From Euborellia annulipes (Eukaryota; Arthropoda; Insecta; Dermaptera; Anisolabididae), in the NCBI GenBank assembly GCA_023213315.1, contig JAKCPI010002885.1, positions 62,001 through 126,000 on the forward strand: a stretch of 64,000 nt of DNA. Direction: 5' to 3'. The position numbers and the translations under genes are program-made. Under the pieces are notes generated by a model. The model saw nothing but the letters and a program-made list of their open reading frames with translations, was not told where the DNA came from and searched no databases. Positions 23,601 to 37,900 of the stretch are shown here, one piece after another. Numbering within the stretch: the stretch's first letter is position 1; each line of letters begins with the position of its first letter.

Positions 23601-26600
23601 CTGCAAAAAGAAAAAACCTTTCTCTACATTTGATTTAATGTTGTTCTTTCATCTCCTGAACTCATCTAGTTATAAGCCTGAAAATCGATATGTAAATGCG
23701 CATTCATACTATATTCAAATAATCTACAAAATACAAATTTAATGTAATGTAAAAAGTTTTTCTCAAAAGTTTATTTTTGATTATTTTCTAGTTTTTGCAC
23801 TCACATCTTAAATTATTAAAACTAATGTTTTTTTTGTTGCATTTTTTGTTTATATTTACAAACATTCTTAAAGCTCATCTTGTAATAGCTATATTAGAAG
23901 AGAAGGCCTCCTGATGAATTTGGCGAGCCCAAGCCCTGGTTAGAAGGCCAAGGACGTCAAGGCATCCGAGGTGGCCTTCAATCGAGCAACCAAGTCAATT
24001 AATCGCTGATTATTTTTCAGGAATATGTTCCCTCCGAATCTAATCGAAGCCTGCACTTCACAGGTATTCTATATTTCTAGAAATTTCATTTTTGCAAACC
24101 ATTTATATTTTCAAAGAAATTCTACCGTATTTTTATGTTAATTTATTACATCATCATACAACGTGTATAAAATATTACATATTGTATATAAATATTTACC
24201 TAATGTAAAATATTTATTTATAAACACACAACCAAAAAATTGACAATTAAAAAAAAATTATCTATCTCTAACAGCTGATATAATTGTTTATTGACTTGTG
24301 TTATTTATCATATCTTATACAATTACCTAAACGAGCAATGTACGTTTATTTGTTTGTTTGTATATATGTAAGTGCATCAGTTCTCGAAACCGGTTCTGAC
24401 GATTTTTTTAAATTTTAAATATATATTATTTGCTGTCCCAATATGAAATTGTGGTAGGTCTCGTGTTTGGAAAAATTCGGATACTAGTACTTTACTGATA
24501 TACTTTTTTAGTTTTTCCCAATTTTCTTGAAATTTCCTTTTCTTTCAAACTTTAAATATTTTCCTATTTTTTCTATACTAATCAAATTGTGCCCCTAGAG
24601 TACTAGTACTTTACTGGTGTACTTTTTTTAGTGTTTTCTAATTTTCTCGAAATTCCCTTTAATGATTTTTATCAAATTTTAAATATTTTTTATTTCCGGT
24701 ATAGAAATCAAATTGCGCTAGGTATCGTCTTCGGGAAACCTCGAGTACTAGTACTTTACTGATCTACTTTTTTAGTTTTTTCCATTTATTTATATATTCC
24801 TTAAAAAAAAAAATAAATTTAATACTTTCTGCTTTTTTTCAGTATCGCACAGTTCTCATCCCTCCACCAGATGAAGAAATCTTAGGTATCAATCCCTAAA
24901 TTCCAATATTAAAATTAATTTTTTAAATTATTTTATATACTGGTATTTATGTGAAGAGAATAAATAATCCAGAACATAAATCTCACAATTTCTATAGTGG
25001 GTCCCAAAAGTATTCTATATCTCATTTAACTTTAATAAAATACAATATCTCATTAATTCACAAAAACCCCATTATACTAAAATTGTATGATTTCTGAAAG
25101 GAATTAAGAATACTGAGTACAGGTGCAGCAAAAATCAAAGCCTTTGGTTACCAAATGTCGAGTAGGGCGTTTCGGGCGAAATTTATAAATTTCCATCCAA
25201 ATTAAAGATGTTTTGGCCGCCCTTTACAGCACTCCCATCAGGAAAAGTTTTGTTACCACTGAATTGAAATTTTCCTAACTCGTCTATGATACATAATTAT
25301 GCATATGACCCATATGACCTAAAAAATTTTGAAGGACTGATGATAATAAAATTTTCCCGGACGTTTCGTTAATTTGTGAAAATCGGAGGCTTTATATTTT
25401 TTGGCTGCTCCTACTACATTTGGGTATTTGTATTCTATATATTTATTAATATTTAATCGGGTAAATTAAATTAAAAACACAAGGTTATATGTTTCAATAT
25501 GTTAACTAGTCGACACTCAGTTAGTACAAATAATTATAAAGAGTTTCCACTGATATTGAAACATATAAACTTGTATTTTTAATTTAATTTACTTGATTAA
25601 GCTATAATGTTTTTACTAGAGACAACGGTTGATAATTTAAATAAATTCATTAATAGTTTAATTTACATCTACAAGCGAGAATTGTATTGCCGATCGCTGG
25701 TTGACAAATATAGCGGATTCAAGGGGAGGAGGGAGAGGTAGGGGGAGGGGGAGGAGGCGCTAAAAATGACCTGGCAGGGAAGTGACAATATATCCAGAAA
25801 CGTTCTTGTGGGGTAATAATTTTATTTATTTTATTACTTATAACAAAGTCTAAATCAATCAATTTGACATAAAATTTCATAGAATAATAGTATTTATTTA
25901 TTCTCTTGGTACTGGTATATAATTCGTTCATCTAAATTACTTTAGATCCTCGCCTTGCTTTAAGTTCACTTTTATTTATTTTTTTTATTTTTTGTTTCAG
26001 CTCACAATTTGACGTTGCACCATTGGAAAATTAGTAGTGAGATGTATAGAGGGATGAACATCTTGGGTCTAGTAGTGTTCAGTGTCGCCCTCGGAATCAC
26101 CTTAAGTAGGATGGGCGAAACTGGAAAACCTCTCTTGAGTCTGTTCGAATCCTTGGGAGCAGCTATGATGAACATCACCAACTGGGTTATCTGGTGGGTA
26201 CTTACATGATCATTTTACTTATTTATATTTCAAAATATGAATTCAGATACTTTCAAACTGCTTGTTATTGAGACAATAATAAAAATTATATTTCAAATTA
26301 CAAACATGAAAATACATCTCTTAAACTACTTTTAACATAGTTTCGTCTATGTTCAATCATGTTAGAGGAGACATGTTTTTTAAACATGGAGCCGAGCATT
26401 GTCATGGAGCAACACAATTCCTTCAGCCCGTACTTGGCGCCGTCTGACTAACACTTGTTACTGAAGCGATTACCACTTCCTCCTGAAGCGTGAGCTAGGT
26501 GGTAAGCCCTTTCATCTAACGATGGGACAAAAATGCTGTGGCTATTGATACTGGCGGGAATTTCTTTGCAGATGGTTTACAAAAACTGGTCTCCCGCTAC

Positions 26601-29600
26601 GACAAGTGTTTGAACATTGGCGGAAAGTATGTTGAAAAATAGTTTAAAAGATGTATTTTCATGTAAAAATAAAATTGGCTTCAAAAAGATTTTTTTACAA
26701 CTTTTTTTTTTTTCAAAATGGTACTTATTTTCCCGATAGCCCTGGAACAACATCCAAGTATAAACTTTGCTAATCAATTTGACCTGATGAACTTTGACGA
26801 AAGGAAGAAATAAAGTTATTTTTTTGGCTGCATGCAAATTACATCTCAACTAGAAATTTTAATTAATTAATTATTCAAATATATATAAATATCCCGGGTC
26901 TAAAAATAACTGCTGTTTTAAACCTCAGAACAATGTGCAAAAACTCCTCGTTGTTCTTCAAAAAAGCAAACTCCTCGTTGTTCTTCAAAAAAGCAAACTC
27001 CTCGTTGTTCTTCAAAAAAGCAAACTCCTCGTTGTTCTTCAAAAAAGCAAACTCCTCGTTGTTCTTCAAAAAAGCAAACTCCTCGTTGTCCTTCAAAAAA
27101 GCAAACTCCTCGTTGTTCTTCAAAAAAGCAAACTCCTCGTTGTTCTTCAAAAAAGCAAACTCCTCGTTGTTCTTCAAAAAAGCAAACTCCTCGTTGTTCT
27201 TCAAAAAAGCAAACTCCTCGTTGTTCTTCAAAAAAGCAAACTCCTCGTTGTTCTTCAAAAAAGCAAACTCCTTGTTGTTCTTCAAAAAAGCAAACTCCTC
27301 GTTGTTCTTCAAAAAGGCTTGTTTAGACTAGTCAATCTAATATTTCAAAGTGGTTTGTGCGTGACCTTTTTTTATATTTTCATGGAATAAACGACATTTT
27401 AGTCATTAATAGGCAAAAGTTCATTCATTTGTGATGAGGAAATCAATTTGGGGAAAAAAGGCGAAAAGTCATACTCCTAGTGTCCTCCATATCGTACTGT
27501 TACCAAGTCAACACCACAAGCCCCTGAGGGTGGAGCCTTGAGCTTAGACAACCAAACCAATATTTTTAAAATAAATAAATCATCATTTTTTTTATGCAAC
27601 TGAAGTGGAAAAAGGCAACAATTCCGAAGCATTTTGGTTGCCTAAGTTCAAGGCTTGTGGCGCCGACTGTATGTAACCCATTACCAGGGGCCTAATGTTA
27701 ATGTTAATGTTTTTGACTAATCCTTTGAATTTCAAGTAACAATTGTTGATCCAGAATTGACAAGTTAGCCTACTTGAAAATAATTACGAACCTTTTAAAA
27801 TTACTGAGTTACCGTTTCGATTCCCATAGGCATCATGAGTAATAAATTTTATTCTAGGGTAGTATCAATTTGGAGATTAAAATCGGCTGTTCCTTAATGA
27901 ATCTAATAGCTAGTTGATGGAATTCTTTTTAACAGCAATTATTGATATTATTTATTAATGAAACGATAAAGATAAAGCATATGTTTAAACATTGAATTAA
28001 ATTTCTTATTCATTACGTATTCATCTCTTACATAAGTTTTTTTTTTTTTTTATTAATATTAATTTTGTTCGGTTATGTAAAGTTGTACTAAAGTATGATT
28101 TTTTTGAAATTTTTATTGGATATTTTAGTGATTTTTTGCCCTCGGTATGAAGTCACTGTTTCATTTATTTCTATCAAAATCACACCACTGTTGGTGATAC
28201 GGCCATTCTAATACTGAAATGAGATATTAATTTATTTTTGATTTTTTTATCAAATTCTTAATAGAATTTATTTTAAATTTGATTTATGGATTTCAAATCA
28301 AAATTAGAGGTGATTTTGAGAAAATCGGAAAAAAACAACTGAAAAAGTAAAATATTAATATTACTTTCTTCATGTTGCATGAGAAACGTTATACTTATCA
28401 TTTTGTGACTATTTTTTCAACATCATCGCAGAAAAATTGTTTAGCATAACGTGTTTCGCTTTACGTATTATGCTCGTTAAGTGGGGTTCCACTGTATAAT
28501 ATTATGTTAACATATTTTTTTTTAAATATATTCTTAATTATATATTAATTGTCTGATTCGAGGTGTATGAAAGATTGCAGCATGTGATTGACAAAAGATT
28601 AGATTCCGCACAGGGGCGTATATAAGGCCCCAGGGGGGGGGCGAGGGGCCCGGGCCCCCTCCGAAATTTTCCCAATCTATATAGGCCTACATATCTACGG
28701 GTATATGGCCAATATCTATATTTTTGTTTGAAAACAGAAAAAATTTCGATAAAAAAAATTTTAATAAAAATTTGTCCCCCTCGGGGCTCAGGTATATCCT
28801 ATATTTTAAAAATATTTTTGTGTATGGGGGAGGGGGAGGGATACTTAAAAATGAGTTCGGCCCCCCCCACGAAAAAAAAATTCTATATACGACCCTGGTT
28901 CCGTGGGTGGCGCGGCTAGTGTATAGCCTAATCGGAATGTTGATAAGATTTAAACTTTCGACCGTTGGTTCTCGTTGAAACATTTTGTAAATTAAAATTA
29001 AATATACAAATTAAACACTAGGTTATTTGTTTCAAAGGTTTTATTAATTAAAAAATTAACACTTGATACGTATTTGATGATGACAAGGAATTGTCGAAAT
29101 ACGTATCAAGTGTTAATTTTTTAATTAATAAAACCTTTGAAACAAATAACCTAGTGTTTAATTTGTATATTTAATTTTAATTTACCGGAATGTTCGTCCC
29201 TCCGTCCATCGGTTTCATTTTATATTGCAATTTCAGAATCAGGTTATGCATCCGTATAGAGGGTGGTTATTCAAAATTGAGAAAAATAATCAGGTCCTCT
29301 GGGAAGTCCAAAAAACTTTTCAAAATTGAAAACTCTTATAAATCTAATAAAAATCTCTTAATTTTGTCTGTGGATCTTCTTTGCCCGTATGAGAGGGGTC
29401 CAGGGGGGCAGGAGGCGTGACTAGTTTATTTATAAACAAATTGGAATGAGTTGATTGAACTGTATTATGCTTTCATTGTCCGCTGCATGTCAATTATTTC
29501 TTTGAATTTTTTATCTCTAATTTTAATCCTTATCTTTATTAATGGAGTAGAATCATGAGAGTTATTTACACCCGTTTTAATTAATTATTCAAAAATAAAA

Positions 29601-32600
29601 ACAAAACAAGAATTTAAATTCTCATCTTTAAAATGATTCTAATATACTGAATAAATTTACATTTCATGGATTTTTTTTCCGGCCTTTTATAAACAATATT
29701 TATGAATTTCTACTAATCATACAAATAACTTTGAATAAATATCAAATTAAGGACAAATTTTGTGATTGAGAAAAAAAAAATAAAAAATAAACATCAAAAA
29801 GAAAAAACTTACAATCAAAGGCAGTATATATCAAAGTTGATTTACAATTAGGAATTATTTTTATTTGCTTTTTTTTTCAATGACGTCTTTTGAAGGATAC
29901 TTAATAGAAAAGAATGTCCTTGGAAGGAGTCGAATTTCAAATCCCCCAGGAGTTCTGCTTAATTTAAATAAAATAGGCAAGAGTTTGAAAAATTTTTTTT
30001 TCTGTTTTTTTTATTTTTATTTTTATTTTTTTTTTTTTTTTTTGAGGAAATGAGTGAAGGCAGTGCTAGAATTTTTATTCATAAAAAAAGATAATACGTC
30101 TAAATGCATGTACGTAATATTTTTTTTTTTATTAACAAAATCCTTATTTTAAAAATCTGGTGTGATTTAATACACAACTTTCCCTTTCTTTCGGTAATCG
30201 AAAGTTGTGTGCTTGTCACACGAGATTTTTTTGTGTTAAGATATATTTAGTTTCCCATAGTACCTTAGTTCCAAACTTGGGTTTTAAATGTTGACAGCTT
30301 GAAACTAAACTATGGTGATTTTTCAAAATTCTAATCTCAAATTTGGATATTTTATACACAATAGAGAATCGTAAATAAATACAAAATTTCATAAGAATTA
30401 AAAACTTTTAAAATATATAAAAAGTTCCAAAGGGGACCTCCTTTTGAATCGAAATTAACATGCAAATCCCCAACAATGGCTCTATGGAAGGAAGAGCAGG
30501 AAAATGAATATGAAAAATCTGAAATACATCAGTAAATTGTAATTCAAACAATTTTCACGAAAAATTTTACTGATATACTTTTTAAAGATCATCTAAAAAA
30601 TAGTTGATTTATGAATTTGAATCAAAATCGTTACAGCTAATTTTGAGAAAATAAAAAAAGTACTTCAGTAAAGTACTAGTACTTTTTCGCCAATTTTCTT
30701 CAAAAGGGTATTTTAATTGTTCGGGAAGGTATCTAACTTAAATATAAAATTTAAACCTTGTAGCTCATTTCCTTCATGCTTAAAATCGATCCATACACAG
30801 ACACACCAATTTGCGGGACCATTTTTTTTTTTTTTGACTTAGAAGAACTCAAAACATGTGTATCCATCAAAATCTCGACATCGAATTTTTGACAGATCGC
30901 AATACTTTCTCTCTATATATTTCATATATAGGTAAGAGAAAATGAAAAACAATCCATCAAGTTTAGACCTCATGGCCAGTGTGGAGGGGAAGCAAAAAGG
31001 GCAAATAATTTTTTGCCCCTCCGAGGCAAAAAATGAAATGAGTTCACGGAGTGAGGCTCGTCTATTATTCACATTTACATTCATAACAGCACATATGCGA
31101 TAACACAAGATGAAATCCGATGAGCCATTTCCATACCGGAAATTGAACCACGTGGATTGAAACCGCCAGCAATTGGAAAAAGAGAACAGCTTCAATCAAA
31201 TTTTATTATTCTTTAAACAACCAAGCAATTTTCTAAATGTCTCAATTAAAAACTCGAAGCGCAAATAAACATATATGTAGTACATGAATATATATACTTG
31301 TTATATTACATTAACTTCCATTTGATTTATTAACAGAAAATTTCATTTTTATCAATTCTTCTCAAACATTTCTTTTAACATTTCTCTTAATTATTTCCGG
31401 TTAAATAATCCTATCTATTTTCTTACATTTGTGACTTTTCCTTCAATTATCAAAATGTTTTAGATATCATCAGTGTATTTTGAATACCTTTTGCCTCTGA
31501 GCCATTATTGCTATTCGTATTTTCTGAGAGGATAAATTTTGGAAATTGGTTTAATAAGGCAAAATTTTCAAATATAAACTCAAAAGTGGAAGTTCTCCTT
31601 TTCATAGCATATTAACATGCTACTGATCTATAGAAAAAAATAAGAATTTTTGAGATTGGCTGTTTTGAAAAAATGCAATTTTTTTGATTTAAAAAAAAAA
31701 AAAATTCCAAAGGCTGTAACTTGGACATATTTTTCCAAAAACAGTGTATCATCTGAATCAGTAAATTATTATTTTTCAAATGAAACAAAAAGGAACAAAA
31801 TATCTTGAACCGTTCCAGAGATATTTTCATTTTAAAAATTTGTTAACATTTTCACGTGGAAAATGGCACCCTAGGTGCCATCTTTGGTAGCCTGTATCTA
31901 GGTTCAAAGATTTTTTTGAACAAAACAAAAAAATATCCGTCTCTTAATTTGTCCTGAGTTTTAACATATAATTATTATATGCTAAATTCAATAATATCTA
32001 TTAAGGCAAGATTTTTTTCTGTAATAATTGTCTTATAATAAATTCTGGCATAGATGTCCCTGAATAAAAAACCTTGTTCTCTACATCAGTCCCCACCCAT
32101 CGCATTAAAAATTTTTATTTTTTCTTAAAAATTATAATTTTGTTATGTATATATACAGATTATTTAACTTAATTAAAACATAAAAAGTATATTATTTTTT
32201 GCTGTTTCTAGATTACATTTGAAAACTATAGAACTATACTATACAGTACTTTTCGTACTTTTAGTGTATCGCGAAATTTTAGACTTACTAAAAGTGTGTC
32301 GCAGCTACAAATAGTTTGAGAAACACTGTAGGGTATTTAGCTCATGCTTAATAATTTTTGTCAAAGTGATACGTTTTAGATTTTTTAAATTAGCCAGAAA
32401 AATATATTATTAATAGTAGGATAATTTTTTTGCATTGACGTGAAATTGAACCTGTAAAACAAAACCATAATTTTGTTACATAAGTTAGCAAATTCAAGTG
32501 TGTAAATATTGATGATTATTTGAAACGTCTTTATTATGGTATAGGCACATATGTTCATAATTTCATGTCAAGGTAAACGGATTTAAATTTTTGTACTATT

Positions 32601-34930
32601 GATATAATAGAATAAAGGTCACAGTTATTAATATAAATATAATAATAAACAAATTAAAAAAAAAAAAAATTAAAATTTTTTGTGTTATTTAAACTTTCAA
32701 ATATATTTATTTTCTATTATTTTCTAAATAAATAAGTGAATTCGGTTTGATTTTGTTTACAAAGAAAAGCACATTAGTCGGATTCGGGTCACCTCTAATA
32801 TTAGAAGTAGAATAAATATAAAATTAACTCAAAGTCAACAAACTTACAAAAACAAAACTAATTAAGTGTCTGATATTTAATTTTATAATAATTAAATTAT
32901 ACAAATCAAAAAACAAACAGAAAATTATGAAATATATATAATAAATAACATTATTATTAATAAAATTTTAAATGAGGATAAAAAAAATAGGTTAGATTAG
33001 TAGGCATTTTATAATTTATAGAACTGTAGAAATTTGGTGTATAGTTCTATAGTTTGCATATGTAATATTATATCTGGATACTGGAAAACAATGTACTTTT
33101 TATTTGTTTTATTTAATTAAGTTTAATAATCGGTATATACACATAACAAGATTATAATTTTTAAAGAAAAATAAACATTTTTAATGCAATATGTGGGGAC
33201 TGATGTAGAGAACAAGGTTTTTTATTCGAGGACTTATCGATGCCAGAATTTATTAGAAGACTATTACAGAATATTTCTGGGACTGAAGCTTGATTGCGAC
33301 CCACTAGTGTGTAGCGATACATAGTTTGAGAAACACTGCCCTACTACAATATATAGATTTATATTTTCTGAGGCGAATTATTTCTAGATAATAATTGATT
33401 TGCTATTTGTGTATGGTCAACCATTATCCTGGTCATGAAATTGTTTGAAGTGACCCATGTTGTGTAAATGAAATTTTATTTTTTTTGTTTAATTATAATT
33501 CTTTAAGAGCGATAATTGATTAAATTAATTGTATAAATAATGTTTTAATTAATTAATTTGCAAGATGAACGCTAAATTTGTAGATTGAATTATTTTTAAT
33601 TTTATAAACTAGTAATTTTTACCAAATATCAATCTAAGAATATGTTAACTAACAACTATATAAATTCTATGAAATAACAATACCAGTTATATATAAAAAA
33701 AAAAAATTTTGGTCTAGCAATATTTGGTATTTAAAATATTCTAAATATTTGAAAAAAATGAATATTTTGATTATAGATAGATTATATCTCTCTTAAAAAA
33801 AAAAAAAAAAAAGATAAATATATTCAATATAATAAAGGAGTAAAAATTCCATTTAAATACTCTTATTTTTAAATTTTTACAAATTACATTTGTTCTAATT
33901 TTTACGATCCAAAAAAATAATGCCGAAAAAGACACCTCCACCCTAGTAAAAAATGTTCAAATTAATAAGTTTTGTAAACTATTATTAGGGAAATTTTTAA
34001 TTATAGACCACATTTTATATTAATTACTGTACAATGTTTATATTTTTAATAAATAATTAATAAAATAAAATGTGGTCTATAAAATCGGTGTGACTACCAA
34101 CTTTCTCTTACCCTTCGGTAAGGAAAGTTGACTGTGCTGGTCACCCAGATTTTGTGTGAGATATATTTAGTTTCCGATAGCACCTTAGTTTCAAACTTGC
34201 ATTTGAAATGTTGCTGCTAAATAAACTATGGTTATTTTTCAAAATTTTAATCTCATATTTGGACATTTTATACACAATATAGAATCGTAAATAAATACAA
34301 AATTTCATAAGAATTGGAAAAAAAAATTTTAAATGTCTAAAAAGTTCCAAAGGGGACCCCCTTTTGAATCGAAATTAACATACAAATCCCTATAGGAAAT
34401 TAACATTGTTTCTATGGAAGATAAGGAGGAAAGGGAATTTAAAAAGAGTAGAGAGAGACGATAATGTTTGCAAGTGGGAGAGATATATATATATGTTTTC
34501 TTGGAAACAATTAAAAACAGAAATAAAATAAAAATAAATGGGAATTTAAATAATAATTGATTTTTAATCTAATAAAAAGAAAAAGATTTAAATTCCGTTA
34601 CCATGGCAACCATTTCTACTTTCCTATGAAGAACAAGAGTAAAGTGGTCTTCAGAAGATTTCAACGGCAAAATGAGAATATACATTTTAAAGAGCATCTA
34701 AAAAATAGTTCATTTATGAATTTTAAAAAAAATCCTTGGAGGGAATTTTGAGAAAATCGAAAAAAACTGAAAAAGTACATCAGTAAAGTACTAGTACTTT
34801 TTGGCCGATTTTGTTCAAAAGCTTATTTTGAGATTCTTCAAAGGTACCTAAGTTAAATATAAAATTTCAATCCGCTAGCTCAACTCCTTCATGCTAAAAA
34901 TCTGTCCACACACACAGACACACACACAGA

Positions 34931-34962
<32 letters not shown>

Positions 34963-37900
34963 GACCAATTGCGGGACCCACTTTTTGGACTCAGGGGACC
35001 TCAAAACATGTATATCCATCAAAATCTCGACATCGAATTTTTGACATGATCGAATACTTTCTCTCTCTATATATATTAACATATATAGAGGTAAGAGAAA
35101 GTAATTAAAATTCCCTAATAATAATAATTCAAACAAGCCAATGTATTGGTTCGGTTGGCTCAATACTTTTTTGCCTATATAGTGGTAGAATTAAATTATA
35201 TTTAGTATTTGAAGTTTTATAGCTTGCTCAGGGGCCCACATCTTGTGGGTACGTGGATGGCGACCACGAGCTGCCCTAGCTAGGACTGGCAGTACTTCTG
35301 TTCTTTGCATGTCAGTCTCTTCCCTTCTTTATTTTCAACTGGCGTCAGACCGTGCGACGGGCCGGCCTGTTCTATTACTTCTCGGTTGCAAAAACCCTTG
35401 AATGACAAATTCCACCGACCCCACACCGCGGGAATAATCTGGCGAAGAAAGAAGCAGATTGTATTGATATATGAGAAACAAAGAGAGAGCAGCTAGTTGT
35501 AATTTTATTTAAAAATGGAAACTTATGCCCATTAACAAACAACATATTGTTACACATTTCCACCGTAACAAAAAGTTCGCGGACTGTTAAACAAATTTTT
35601 TATTTTCTATGTTAGTTTGTAAGCATCAGGTCCTTTTATAAATAATTTCTTTTAAAGCTTAATTAATTGCTAAGGATGCTTCATATTCTGATAAGATATA
35701 ATAATAAGAGCTGTCAGCTAAATGTGAATTATGGCTGAGAACAGAGCCTATCAGAGGGGATAGGGGAGTGAGGGGGCCGGAGTAGCTGCTGCCAATATTA
35801 GCCTTAGGGCTGGATTTAAGAATAGGCTACAACCTAAGGGCTCTGTGCCACAAAAAAATATTTTTTTAAACAAACAAATAGTAGAAAAGGCAATTTAAAA
35901 TAACAAATTTGGATTAGTAAAAAAAAATTCTTAACGATTAATTGATGGCATAAAGTGAGTTAAAGACAACACAAGTTCAATTCTAGTCCATTGCAAAAAT
36001 CATCCAAAGCGTTTTCCTGAGAAAGGAAACGGGAACCTGTCTCAGTATTATCCCTAAGCAAGCCAGTTCTCAGAGTAACAACATGTCACTTACTTACTAA
36101 TGACTGTAGATGGGATTACAAATAAAAGACATTTTATTTGGCTTAAATCGAAGTTTATTTTAGCAAATAATAATATTATACAAAAAGCAAACGGATGGGG
36201 TCGTGGGACACCCGGCAGGAACGAAGTTCCTCACGCCCTTCAACTCCGAATATAATTTAATATGAATATTATTTAAAAAAGAAAATAATTATTTATTTTT
36301 AAAACAAGAATGTGAGCGGCTCGAATCTCGATATTCGCACGGACACACATAGAGAAAAAGAGAAGGGGTAGGCGTGGCCAAGGCTTCGGCTAGCCTCGCC
36401 TCTCTCCGCCGGCGCTCGAGCGCTATAACACATTTTTGTTACGTTACGTGACGAATCGAATTCTGCCAATTCACCGTACCTTTAAGCTGCGTAAAAGAAC
36501 TTCGTTCCAAAAGTCTGGTGTGACTGGTCGCATCGCACAGAACTTTTTCTTACCTTCGCCATGTACTTCATGACTGCATTTACCTGGTAACGGCTGTAGA
36601 ATTAGCAGCCGAAACGTTTTAATTACTGTAATTAATAACTCACTTTTTGTATTATTATTTGCTAAAATAAGCCTCGATTTAAGCCAAAATAAATGTCTTT
36701 TATTTCTAATAACAATAATCGTGAAATTCCAAATCAATTAATGAAGATGAGATGCTTTCCACTTTTTTTTGATAAAATATAACATTATTTAAAAAAAAAA
36801 ATAATAATTTTTTTGTTTTTTGTTATTCCAGGTTCTCTCCTATTGGTGTTTTCTTTTTGATTGCCGGAAAACTTCTAGAGATGGAATCATTTGAAGTAAT
36901 CGTGGGTCAATTAGGCATGTACTTCATGACTGTACTTCTCGGTCTCTTCATACATGGGTTTGTTATTCTACCAACAATCTTCATGCTCTGTACAAAAACT
37001 CTTCCGTTTCGATTTGTTGCCAATATGTCTCAGGCTTTAGTAACAGCCTTCGGTACTGCGAGTAGTAATGCGACATTGCCTGTTTCACTAAACTGCTTGG
37101 AGGAAAACAACGGGGTGAGAAAATAAATCAAACTAACGTTAAAATAAGTTAAATGAAAAAATAAGCAAATTCTTTCTAGATGGTTAATGATTTGCTTTGA
37201 ACGGGAAAGCTGTGCAACTTGGTTGTCTATTTTTTTTTTTTTTTTTATTTACATTTAAATAAATAAAATGGTTTTTTTATGTCTATGGAGAATCTTTTTC
37301 ATTTTAAACCCAACTTTTTTTTGACAATAAATCTTATTTCATTCAGCGAATTTGAATGATTCAAGGCAACTTTTTGGCGATGTTTGTTGGGACCAATGTT
37401 TTTATTATTAATTAAAAATTTTTTTTATAAACCAACACAAGCCTCAGCAGTCAGAAGAAATTAAATAATTTTTCTACTGCTGAGTTTCCCTCTCCTTAAG
37501 AAGGTTTACTTTTTTTTTTTATTTACTCTAAAAAAATCAAAACAAGTTCATATGAAATTCCACTTTCAAAGAACTATATATTTTTTTTTATTTTTTAAAT
37601 ATAATATTCCCAAGAAGAGACATATTTTATAAAATCAAAAAAGGAGTTGACCAGGGCCCTATTTCATAAAGCTGACCATGACAGGTGGCAATTTGTCAAT
37701 TTGTCGAGTACCTGTTTCATAAAAATCAGCTTTTGACATAATTGTCAATGACATTTTTGTTAAATGGTCATGACAATTTGTCACTTAAAAATGACAATAA
37801 AACCTTATATTTATTTTGTTTTGTATTAAAATTAAATAATAGATCATTAAAGACCTTTTTGATTTATGGTCCTTTTTGTTTTTCATTCAGGGGCCCTTTG

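Noticed and set aside
26940..27316. CRISPR-like array
   Set aside because: Units abut with no unique spacers, in a eukaryotic intron: a simple minisatellite.
26933..27390. Long open frames with 9-residue repeats ([27 protein letters not shown])
   Set aside because: They exist because the 27-bp unit is a multiple of three and lacks stops. They overlap on both strands, lie in an intron and show no splice or homology support.
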